Part shown: piece by piece, positions 1 to 3,863 of the stretch
Layout: each line of letters starts with the position of its first letter
How positions within the stretch are numbered: the first letter of the stretch is position 1
Source of the DNA: an uncultured Sphingomonadales bacterium
Lineage (GTDB): Bacteria > Pseudomonadota > Alphaproteobacteria > Sphingomonadales > Sphingomonadaceae
Direction: 5' to 3'
DNA length: 5,670 bases
NCBI GenBank assembly: GCA_903911985.1
Contig: CAIWFP010000388.1
Span: 1-5,670 of the forward strand
Program-made: the position numbers and the translations under genes
Notes under the pieces: model-generated
What the model was told of the DNA's origin: nothing
Database searches by the model: none
The model's input: only the letters and a program-made list of their open reading frames with translations

Positions 1-30
1 ACCACCCATTAATGGTACCCTGTGGGTGGT
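1..30. repeat. Inverted repeat at the window edge
   Basis: A 7-base arm, ACCACCC (1-7), pairs perfectly with GGGTGGT (24-30). Inside it lies the 10-base palindrome CCATTAATGG (6-15), and ACCC (17-20) can also pair with GGGT (24-27). No T-run follows on the plus strand, so it does not read as an intrinsic terminator in that direction. What lies to the left is outside the window. It may be the end of a neighbouring gene's 3' region or part of the repeat mosaic that follows; its role is unknown. Confidence 0.4.
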
Positions 31-59
31 TGGGCCGGGGGAGCGGGACGGCACAGCAA

Positions 60-81
60 GCCCTCGGCGGATGCCGGGGGC
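60..81. repeat. Stem-loop module, copy 1
   Basis: Arms GCCCTCGGCG (60-69) and TGCCGGGGGC (72-81) form a 10-pair stem with a GA loop; two of the pairs are G·U on the plus-strand RNA. It is followed directly by the GCAC plus A-rich module. The same arrangement occurs at 136-157 and, in the opposite orientation, at 2074-2095. Confidence 0.6.
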
Positions 82-135
82 GCACCAAACAAAAAATCCC
101 GGGGGAGTGGCCAAAACCCCTAAACCCCACAGCAA

Positions 136-157
136 GGCCTCGGCGGATGCCGGGGGC
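136..157. repeat. Stem-loop module, copy 2
   Basis: Arms GGCCTCGGCG (136-145) and TGCCGGGGGC (148-157) enclose a GA loop. It differs from copy 1 at one base (137, G for C), which costs one pair near the base of the stem. It lies within the 128-173 direct repeat and is again followed by GCAC plus an A-rich string. Confidence 0.55.
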
Positions 158-181
158 GCACTAAACAAAAAATTCCCCGGG

Positions 182-255
182 GGCGCACCCAACAAAAACT
201 CGGGACGGCACAGCCAAGGCCCAAAGTGCATAGGGGCCGGATAGCTTTGCCGCAC
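182..255 (+). repeat. Long repeat, copy A (inverted relative to 2002-2076)
   Basis: Bases 209-255 match the reverse complement of 2002-2048 at 43 of 47 positions, with a shared core AAAGTGCATAGGGG. The similarity continues leftwards with small gaps to about 182, where GGCGCACCCAACA matches GGCGCACCAACA of the other copy. The copy ends about 15 bases from the gmk stop codon. With its partner it brackets the sspB, unknown and gmk cluster in inverted orientation. Confidence 0.85.
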
Positions 256-269
256 CCGATAAAAACCCC

Positions 270-950
270 CTATCCGTCCGATCCCATCAGGTCGCGCACG
301 AAGTCGATCAGGCCGGTCTGGCGGGTACGGCGCATGCGTTCGGCGGCCAGGATTTCGCTTACCTTGCCAAAGCAGATGTCGATATCGTAGTTCACCACGA
401 CATAATCATAGCCATCCCAGTGGCTGATTTCGGCGCGGGCGCGTTCCATGCGCTGGGCAATGACTTCGGCGCTGTCGGTGCCGCGCCCGGTGAGGCGGCG
501 GCGCAACTCGTCGATGCTGGGCGGCAGGATGAAGACGCGCACCACATCGCGCTCCAGCTTCTGGTGCAGCTGTTGCGAGCCCTGCCAGTCGATATCGAAC
601 AGATAATCCTGCCCCTCGCGCAGGCCGGTCTTCACCTGCGCCTTGGGCGTGCCATAGGAATGGCCGAAAACATGGGCCCATTCGAGGAACTCGCCCGCAT
701 CCACCATCGCCGCGAAATTCTCGCGGGTGGTGAAGTGATAGTCCCGCCCGTCCACCTCGCCCGGGCGCATGGGTCGTGTCGTGGCCGAAACCGACATGGC
801 AATATGGCCATCCTCGGCCAGCAGTCGCCGCGCGATAGTGGTCTTGCCCGCGCCAGAGGGCGAGGACAGAATGAACATCAGCCCGCGCCGGTGCAGCACA
901 TCGGACAGCACATCGGCGGCGGGGGCGGCGGAGGGAGTGTTACTGGCCAT
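270..950 (-). CDS. gmk: Guanylate kinase (GMP kinase)
   Basis: Cytoplasmic nucleoside monophosphate kinase that converts GMP and ATP to GDP and ADP, needed for all GTP and dGTP synthesis. The 226-residue product shows a P-loop (SSPSGAGKTT, residues 29-38), the guanylate kinase signature around 57-74 (TTRP...RPGEVDGRDYHF) that holds GMP-binding arginines, Glu and Tyr, then EFLEWA (88-92), HSYGTP (97-102) and DIDWQG (119-124), and the lid region with arginines near 150-156. The family is usually about 200-210 residues; the extra length is a poorly conserved N-terminal leader of some 20 residues before RRGLMFILS. Neither this ATG nor an internal ATG at residue 25 has a clear Shine-Dalgarno sequence; a start at residue 25 would leave only four residues before the P-loop, so the longer form is preferred. 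It is the last gene of the minus-strand cluster, 91 bases after the unknown gene. Confidence 0.97.
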   Translation of the reverse strand: MASNTPSAAPAADVLSDVLHRRGLMFILSSPSGAGKTTIARRLLAEDGHIAMSVSATTRPMRPGEVDGRDYHFTTRENFAAMVDAGEFLEWAHVFGHSYGTPKAQVKTGLREGQDYLFDIDWQGSQQLHQKLERDVVRVFILPPSIDELRRRLTGRGTDSAEVIAQRMERARAEISHWDGYDYVVVNYDIDICFGKVSEILAAERMRRTRQTGLIDFVRDLMGSDG

Positions 951-1012
951 GCGCGCTTTTGCGGCAGTCCGGGTTCGGGATCAAGACCGTCTGGAATTAT
1001 GGATGACTGGCC

Positions 1013-1036
1013 CCGGGCTCGGCCAACCGGGCCCGG
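1013..1036. other. Hairpin between the unknown gene and gmk
   Basis: Arms CCGGGCTCGG (1013-1022) and CCGGGCCCGG (1027-1036) enclose a CCAA loop. Nine of ten positions are Watson-Crick pairs; the tenth is G·U on the plus strand and an A·C mismatch on the minus strand, which is the transcribed one here. It begins 6 bases after the stop of the upstream gene (in transcription direction). No U-run follows on the minus strand, so it is a weak terminator candidate. It could stabilise or process the mRNA ahead of gmk. Confidence 0.4.
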
Positions 1037-1041
1037 AGTGT

Positions 1042-1404
1042 CTATTTCCCCTTGCGCGGGGTGGGCGGCGGCGGGGCTGAGGCATCGCGCGCGATTCGGG
1101 CCTTGCGCGACAGATAGAGGTGGCGGGCCAGCAGGCTGCCGCCCACCACAATCGCGCCGGGCACAGAGCGGGTGGCGATGCGCAGCAAGGCGGTATGGGC
1201 AATGCGGCGGGGCAGCGAGGACGCCGCGACACTTGCCGCTTCGGGCTTTGCCGTCTCGGGCTGTTCCACCCCGCCGGCTTTTGGCGCTTCATGCCGGGCG
1301 GGGCGTTTAAGCAGGTGAGTCACAACCCCACCCACCGCGCGGGAGGCATTGGCGCGCAGTGCCGGGTGTCCCAACAGACGCTTCAGCAGCCGGTCGTTTG
1401 CCAT
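1042..1404 (-). CDS. Small basic protein of unknown function
   Basis: I do not recognise this 120-residue product. It is rich in Arg, Lys and Ala. Residues 1-35 (MANDRLLKRLLGHPALR...) look like an amphipathic basic helix. Residues 38-62 are a Pro/Ala/Glu-rich linker. Residues 70-97 contain a mildly hydrophobic stretch (VPGAIVVGGSLLARHLYL, 81-98) that could be a short membrane or membrane-associated helix. The tail is basic and proline-rich (PPPPTPRKGK). The start is chosen at 1404 because a good GGAGG lies 5 bases before it; the frame stays open into sspB for another 71 codons, but that part is only a shadow of sspB. It lies 46 bases downstream of sspB on the same strand and 91 bases before gmk, so co-transcription is likely. 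Existence as a gene is supported by the ribosome binding site and spacing; the function is not known. Confidence 0.72.
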   Translation of the reverse strand: MANDRLLKRLLGHPALRANASRAVGGVVTHLLKRPARHEAPKAGGVEQPETAKPEAASVAASSLPRRIAHTALLRIATRSVPGAIVVGGSLLARHLYLSRKARIARDASAPPPPTPRKGK

Positions 1405-1409
1405 GAGAG

Positions 1410-1414
1410 CCTCC
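1410..1414 (-). promoter_or_regulatory. Ribosome binding site fixing the start of the unknown gene
   Basis: The minus strand reads GGAGG followed by CTCTC and ATG. A 5-base spacer is close to ideal. This decides for the short form at 1404 against the long open frame that runs into sspB. Confidence 0.75.
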
Positions 1415-1450
1415 AGCCCTAGAGTCGTCCGCAAGCTTGTGCGGGGACGC

Positions 1451-1945
1451 TTATTTCTTCTTGCCGAAATCCACCGTGACGACATTGGAGCCATCATCCG
1501 CCGGAATGGCGCGGGGGCCGTCGGGCGAGTCGTTTTCCGCGTCATCGTGGGGTTCGGGCGCCAGATCGGAATCGGCGGCCTGGAATTGCAGGCCGAAATC
1601 CACCGCCGGATCAACAAAGGCGGTGATCGCCGCGAAGGGAATATCCAGCTTTGCCGGCACGCCGCTGAAGGTGAGCCCCACGGAAAAGCCAGTGTCGCTC
1701 ACCGCCAGATCCCAGAATTTGTTCTGCAGAACAATGGTCATCTCGTCCGGGAAGCGGGCGACAAGGCTGGCCGGAATGGAAACGCCGGGCGCGTGGGTCT
1801 TGAAGGTGATGTAGAAGTGGTGGTTGCCGGGCAGGTCGCCACCGCCAGCCTCCACTTGCCCCAGCACGCGGCCAACCACCGCGCGCAGGGCTTCCTGCAC
1901 GATCTCGTCATAGGGGATAAGGCTGTCGGGCGGTGTTTCGGTCAT
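1451..1945 (-). CDS. sspB: SspB family ClpXP protease adaptor (alphaproteobacterial type)
   Basis: SspB delivers ssrA-tagged polypeptides from stalled ribosomes, and selected substrates, to the ClpXP protease in the cytoplasm. The 164-residue product begins with a helix (LIPYDEIVQEALRAVVGRVL, 9-28), then a beta-rich domain (about 41-122: HHFYITFKT, GVSIPASLVARFPDEMTIVL, FWDLAV, FSVGLTFSG, LDIPFAAITAFVDP) that in the family forms the tag-binding groove. An acidic flexible linker (123-152) leads to the short tail VVTVDFGKKK (155-164), which fits the ClpX-binding peptide at the SspB C terminus. The length and architecture match the alphaproteobacterial form known from Caulobacter. No clear Shine-Dalgarno sequence precedes the ATG. 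It is the first gene of the minus-strand cluster and is divergent from hisB; its start lies 56 bases from repeat copy B. Confidence 0.93.
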   Translation of the reverse strand: MTETPPDSLIPYDEIVQEALRAVVGRVLGQVEAGGGDLPGNHHFYITFKTHAPGVSIPASLVARFPDEMTIVLQNKFWDLAVSDTGFSVGLTFSGVPAKLDIPFAAITAFVDPAVDFGLQFQAADSDLAPEPHDDAENDSPDGPRAIPADDGSNVVTVDFGKKK

Positions 1946-2001
1946 GGCTGTTCAAGTGGCGCGGGGCTGGCCCCGGGTCAAGGGGGAAGTCGTTCTGTTT
2001 A

Positions 2002-2076
2002 GTGCGGCAAAGCCATCCAGCCCCTATGCACTTTGGGCCTTTGCCGTGTTGGCCCGATTCTTTCTGTTGGTGCGCC
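2002..2076 (-). repeat. Long repeat, copy B (inverted relative to 182-255)
   Basis: Read on the minus strand, bases 2048-2002 match 209-255 at 43 of 47 positions, and similarity extends to 2076 through GGCGCACCAACAGAAAG. Beyond the other edge the minus strand continues GCACTAAACAGAACGACTTC (about 2005-1986), resembling the GCACTAAACAAAAAATT module of the array at 159-174. So copy B carries two modules of the family, including an intact stem-loop (2074-2095), while copy A lacks the adjacent stem-loop. Confidence 0.85.
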
Positions 2077-2095
2077 CTTGGCAGATGCCAAGGGC
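2074..2095. repeat. Stem-loop module, copy 3 (perfect)
   Basis: Arms GCCCTTGGCA (2074-2083) and TGCCAAGGGC (2086-2095) are perfectly complementary over 10 bases with a GA loop on the plus strand. Compared with copies 1 and 2, the pairs at stem positions 5, 6 and 10 differ but pairing is kept: T·G becomes T-A, C-G becomes T-A, and G·T becomes A-T. It joins the GCAC module on its left, so it is inverted relative to copies 1 and 2. Confidence 0.7.
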
Positions 2096-2097
2096 TT

Positions 2098-2120
2098 GGC
2101 CCGCGCCGGGGTGGCGGGCC
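2098..2120. other. Hairpin upstream of hisB
   Basis: GGCCCGC (2098-2104) and GCGGGCC (2114-2120) form a perfect 7-pair stem with a 9-base loop, only two bases after the 2074-2095 stem-loop. No U-run follows. Role unknown; it is probably part of the same repeat cluster. Confidence 0.4.
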
Positions 2121-2130
2121 GGTGCCGCAA

Positions 2131-2152
2131 GGGAAAGCCGGATGGCTTTCCC
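2131..2152. other. Perfect 9-pair hairpin upstream of hisB
   Basis: GGGAAAGCC (2131-2139) and GGCTTTCCC (2144-2152) enclose a GGAT tetraloop. The segment GCCGGATGGCTTT resembles GCCGGATAGCTTT of repeat copy A (12 of 13 identical), so it is likely another fragment of the family, in the same orientation as copy A. No U-run follows on either strand, which argues against an intrinsic terminator. Confidence 0.5.
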
Positions 2153-2219
2153 GTTCCTCATAATAGACGCGCACCCAACAACAAACTCCCACCCGCCATT
2201 CAAATCCACCCAAACAAAC

Positions 2220-2247
2220 TGGACAAGATATACCCCCACCCTATAGG
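2220..2247 (+). promoter_or_regulatory. Tentative hisB promoter
   Basis: TGGACA (2220-2225) and TATAGG (2242-2247), 16 bases apart, resemble -35 and -10 hexamers of a housekeeping promoter. If they are used, transcription would start within a few bases of the hisB ATG at 2256, giving a leaderless or nearly leaderless mRNA. The match to TATAAT is poor at the last two bases. An upstream promoter with a longer leader is equally possible. Confidence 0.2.
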
Positions 2248-2255
2248 GCCAGCCC

Positions 2256-2915
2256 ATGCCCAATAGCTCGACAGACAGGCCCGGATCGTCAGGCAGAATT
2301 GCCCGGATCGCCCGCAAGACCCACGAGACCGACATTGCCGTCGAAGTGAACCTCGATGGCACCGGCGCCTATGATGTCGCCACCGGCATCGGTTTTCTCG
2401 ACCATATGATCGAGCAGTTCAGCCGCCACTCGCTGATAGACATCACCTGCCACATCACCGGCGACCTGCATGTGGACCAGCACCACACCACCGAGGATTG
2501 CGCCATCGCCATCGGCCAGTGCATCGTCGCCGCGCTGGGCGACAAGGCGGGCATCGGCCGCTATGGCATGGCCTACAGCCCGATGGACGAGGTGCTGGCG
2601 CGTGTGGCGCTGGATATCTCAGGGAGGCCCTGGCTGGTGTGGAATGCCGCCTTCACGCAGGAGCGGCTGGGCGAGATGGATACCGAGCTGTTCCAGCACT
2701 GGTTCCATTCCATCGCGCAGGCGGTGGGCATCACCCTCCACATCGAACTGCTCTATGGCGAGAACAACCATCACATCATCGAGGGCATCTTCAAGGGCTT
2801 TGCCCGGGCGATGCGGCAGGCGGTGGAGATCGACCCGCGCAAGGGCGGCGCCATCCCTTCCACCAAGGGGCTGCTGGGCACTGGTAGTCTCAAGGGGGGC
2901 AGCCTGAATGGCTGA
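2256..2915 (+). CDS. hisB: Imidazoleglycerol-phosphate dehydratase
   Basis: Converts imidazole glycerol phosphate to imidazole acetol phosphate, the sixth step of histidine synthesis, using two manganese ions per active site in a 24-subunit enzyme. The 219-residue protein has the standard tandem-domain motifs: RKTHETDIAVEVNLDGTG (20-37), GIGFLDHM (44-51), DLHVDQHHTTED (70-81) with metal-binding His and Glu, and GENNHHIIEGIFKGFARA (168-185) with the second metal set. The substrate loop PSTKG (201-205) is near the end. There is no phosphatase domain, so this is the monofunctional form and not the fused enteric enzyme. It is slightly long: about 13 extra residues at the N terminus and a Gly/Ser tail (GTGSLKGGSLNG) after the usual end. 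An AGGG lies about 8 bases before the ATG. First gene of the plus-strand his cluster. Confidence 0.98.
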   Translation: MPNSSTDRPGSSGRIARIARKTHETDIAVEVNLDGTGAYDVATGIGFLDHMIEQFSRHSLIDITCHITGDLHVDQHHTTEDCAIAIGQCIVAALGDKAGIGRYGMAYSPMDEVLARVALDISGRPWLVWNAAFTQERLGEMDTELFQHWFHSIAQAVGITLHIELLYGENNHHIIEGIFKGFARAMRQAVEIDPRKGGAIPSTKGLLGTGSLKGGSLNG

Positions 2916-2919
2916 GGGG
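2914..2919 (+). promoter_or_regulatory. Ribosome binding site placed for the duplicated start, not for hisH
   Basis: GAGGGG overlaps the hisB stop codon. It is 4 bases before the ATG at 2924 but 20 bases before the hisH ATG at 2940. Only a weak purine-rich string (GAAGTG) lies near the true start. Ribosomes would therefore be expected to initiate at the mini-ORF and reach hisH by re-initiation, or hisH may be initiated weakly. Confidence 0.55.
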
Positions 2920-2922
2920 CCC

Positions 2923-2950
2923 CATGACTGAAGTGCACCATGACTGAAGT
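2923..2950 (+). repeat. Tandem duplication of the hisH start
   Basis: CATGACTGAAGT occurs at 2923-2934 and again at 2939-2950, an offset of 16 bases. Since 16 is not a multiple of three, the first copy is out of frame with hisH. It looks like a short tandem duplication of the start region whose last bases have diverged or were introduced with it. Confidence 0.85.
2924..2947 (+). CDS. Putative 7-codon mini-ORF MTEVHHD overlapping the hisH start
   Basis: The first copy of the duplicated start encodes MTEVHHD and ends at TGA 2945-2947, five bases past the start of the hisH ATG. It has GAGGGG at a 4-base spacing, so translation is plausible. Two of seven codons are histidine (CAC CAT). A leader-like role in tuning hisH translation is speculation; the mini-ORF may be only a by-product of the duplication. 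Confidence 0.3.
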   Translation: MTEVHHD

Positions 2951-3584
2951 ATTGGCCCTGATCGATTATGGCGCGGGCAATCTCCACTCGGTGGAAAACG
3001 CGCTGAAGGCCGCTGGCATTGCCGGCGATTGGGATGGCCGCGTCGAACTCACCGCCGACCCCGATGTGGTGCGCTGCGCCGATCGCATCGTCCTGCCCGG
3101 CGTCGGCTCCTTCCGCGCCTGCGCGCAAGGGCTGCGGGGCATCCCCGGCCTTGTCGAGGCGATGGAAGAGCGCGTACAGGTGGGCGCCGCCCCCTTCCTC
3201 GGCATCTGCGTCGGCATGCAGCTCCTCGCCACGCGCGGCGTCGAACACGGCATCACGCAAGGCCTCGACTGGATATCCGGCGAAGTCCGCCTCATCGAGC
3301 CCGCCGACCCCACCATCAAAATCCCCCACATGGGCTGGAACGACGTCGTCCCGGCGCACCATACCGACGGCGCCACCCTCATCGAGCCCGGCGAAGCCTA
3401 TTTCCTCCACTCCTACCACTTCGTGCCGGAAGCGGGCCACGATGTTGCCGCCATCACCGATCACGGCGGCGGGCTGGTGGCAGCGGTCGCCCGCGACACT
3501 ATTCTGGGCGTGCAGTTCCACCCGGAAAAGAGCCAAGCCTATGGGCTGGAGCTACTGGCAAGGTTTCTGGAGTGGAAGCCGTGA
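2940..3584 (+). CDS. hisH: Imidazole glycerol phosphate synthase, glutaminase subunit
   Basis: Class I glutamine amidotransferase that hydrolyses glutamine and passes ammonia through the HisF barrel. The 214-residue product shows DYGAGNLHSV (9-18), the oxyanion-loop motif PGVGSF (53-58), the nucleophile elbow GICVGMQ with Cys90, the HisF-contact motif PHMGWN (129-134), YFLHSYH (154-160), and the rest of the catalytic triad, His194 and Glu196, in QFHPEKS. All key residues are present and the length is normal. The start at 2940 gives the usual N terminus (MTEVLALIDYGAGN). It follows hisB by 24 bases, but the best Shine-Dalgarno sequence serves the upstream duplicate start. Its partner HisF is encoded three genes downstream, so the subunits are not adjacent. 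Confidence 0.98.
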   Translation: MTEVLALIDYGAGNLHSVENALKAAGIAGDWDGRVELTADPDVVRCADRIVLPGVGSFRACAQGLRGIPGLVEAMEERVQVGAAPFLGICVGMQLLATRGVEHGITQGLDWISGEVRLIEPADPTIKIPHMGWNDVVPAHHTDGATLIEPGEAYFLHSYHFVPEAGHDVAAITDHGGGLVAAVARDTILGVQFHPEKSQAYGLELLARFLEWKP

Positions 3585-3639
3585 AGCGGGCAGGGGAAAA
3601 GATTGAAGATGCGAAGATGCGAGGGACGAGTTTTATGTG

Positions 3640-3661
3640 CCGATTTGCCGATGCAAATCGG
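3640..3661. repeat. Perfect 8-pair inverted repeat
   Basis: CCGATTTG (3640-3647) and CAAATCGG (3654-3661) pair perfectly around a CCGATG loop, with one more possible G·U pair at the base. It begins 56 bases after the hisH stop. No U-run follows. It is the first palindrome of the insert. Confidence 0.55.
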
Positions 3662-3728
3662 TTGGCCCTCGCGCTCCCATACCTGTCGTCGTCGCGCCAC
3701 GGGTTCGGCCTTGGGCAAACCTCAAGCG

Positions 3729-3756
3729 CCGCAGGCTTTATAGCCGCTGCGCGGCG
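3729..3756. other. Nested hairpin in the hisH-hisA insert
   Basis: GCCGC and GCGGC form outer arms, and GGCT with AGCC form an inner stem around a TTAT loop, with GC-rich bulges between. The stem is imperfect but would be strong in RNA because of its G/C content. Confidence 0.35.
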
Positions 3757-3786
3757 GGGAGTTCATCCGCAACGGTTACTAAAAAT

Positions 3787-3816
3787 CACCCCATCGTCGG
3801 GAGACGTCACGGGGTG
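3787..3816. other. Two-part hairpin upstream of hisA
   Basis: CACCCC (3787-3792) pairs with GGGGTG (3811-3816), and inside it CGTC (3795-3798) pairs with GACG (3803-3806) around a GGGA tetraloop. Its 3' edge touches the next, stronger hairpin, so the two stand in tandem and share the base at 3816. Confidence 0.4.
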
Positions 3817-3839
3817 CAGGGGGGTAACCCCCCTGCGTC
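3813..3839. other. Strong hairpin just ahead of the hisA ribosome binding site
   Basis: GCAGGGGGG (3816-3824) and CCCCCCTGC (3828-3836) pair perfectly over 9 bases with a TAA loop; three further pairs including two G·U extend it to 3813-3839. It ends 9 bases before the Shine-Dalgarno sequence of hisA. The following bases (TATCACTTC) are not a U-run, so intrinsic termination is unlikely. It could block 3' exonucleases or affect hisA translation; both are inferences. Confidence 0.5.
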
Positions 3840-3848
3840 TATCACTTC

Positions 3849-3853
3849 AGGGA
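3849..3853 (+). promoter_or_regulatory. Ribosome binding site of hisA
   Basis: AGGGA lies 10 bases before ATG 3864 but only 1 base before the alternative TTG at 3855. This supports the ATG, which gives the usual HisA N terminus MIIFPAIDLK. Confidence 0.6.
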
Positions 3854-3863
3854 TTTGCCTAAA

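Larger units (their letters stand above)
44..269. repeat. Mosaic intergenic repeat array downstream of gmk
   Basis: This non-coding stretch is built from re-used modules. Bases 52-97 and 128-173 are direct repeats, 44 of 46 identical, with period 76. The 14-base string CGGGACGGCACAGC occurs at 44-57 and again at 201-214. A motif of the form GCAC followed by an A-rich string (for example GCACCAAACAAAAAA) recurs near 83, 159, 186 and, weakly, 253. The array stops at the gmk stop codon, so it would lie in the 3' untranslated region of the gmk transcript. The one reading frame across it is low-complexity and repeat-derived, so it is not called as a gene. A repetitive extragenic or MITE-like origin is inferred; no transposase or terminal duplication is visible. 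Confidence 0.75.
1946..2255. other. Divergent sspB/hisB intergenic region
   Basis: This 310-base non-coding stretch must carry promoters for both transcription units. From the sspB side it holds repeat copy B (2002-2076), then three back-to-back hairpins (2074-2095, 2098-2120, 2131-2152), then a C/A-rich, G-poor stretch (2171-2240; 31 C and 5 G in 70 bases by hand count) leading to hisB. A TTGACC occurs on the minus strand just ahead of sspB, but no -10-like hexamer lies at proper spacing. The reading frames through it are repeat-derived and have no ribosome binding site or protein-like composition. No histidine-rich leader peptide of the enteric his attenuator type is present. Confidence 0.7.
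3585..3863. other. Structured non-coding insert between hisH and hisA
   Basis: A 279-base gap interrupts genes that are otherwise 24 bases apart or overlapping. It has a tandem 8-base repeat GAAGATGC (3605-3620), then a run of inverted repeats (3640-3661, 3729-3756, 3787-3816, 3813-3839). One frame stays open through it by extension from a hisH shadow, but it has no suitable start or ribosome binding site and looks non-coding. The dense palindromes suggest a repetitive extragenic element inserted into the operon; I cannot name a family. No clear -35/-10 pair for an internal hisA promoter was found. Confidence 0.65.

Noticed and set aside
44..173. CRISPR array
   Set aside because: Only two direct repeats with period 76, G/C-rich and structured, without uniform spacers or cas genes.
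26..244. 72-codon plus-strand frame in the repeat array
   Set aside because: Translates tandem repeat DNA into Gly/Pro/Lys repeats; no ribosome binding site, and the DNA repeats explain the open frame.
420..1310. Long plus-strand open frame opposite gmk and the unknown gene
   Set aside because: Antisense shadow of gmk caused by high GC; composition is not protein-like and the gmk motifs on the other strand are unmistakable.
1405..1617. N-terminal extension of the unknown gene into sspB
   Set aside because: The extra 71 residues are antizone-like low-complexity read-out of sspB in another frame; the GGAGG at 1410-1414 marks the shorter start.
1974..1979. TTGACC on the minus strand as the -35 box of sspB
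   Set aside because: No -10-like hexamer at 15-19 bases; the following sequence is G/C-rich.
2619..3536. 305-codon minus-strand open frame opposite hisB and hisH
   Set aside because: Spans two well-conserved his genes on the opposite strand and has no ribosome binding site or recognisable domain; a GC-driven shadow.
3816..3840. Intrinsic terminator before hisA
   Set aside because: The stem is strong, but the bases after it lack a U-run on either strand, and termination here would cut off hisA and hisF.
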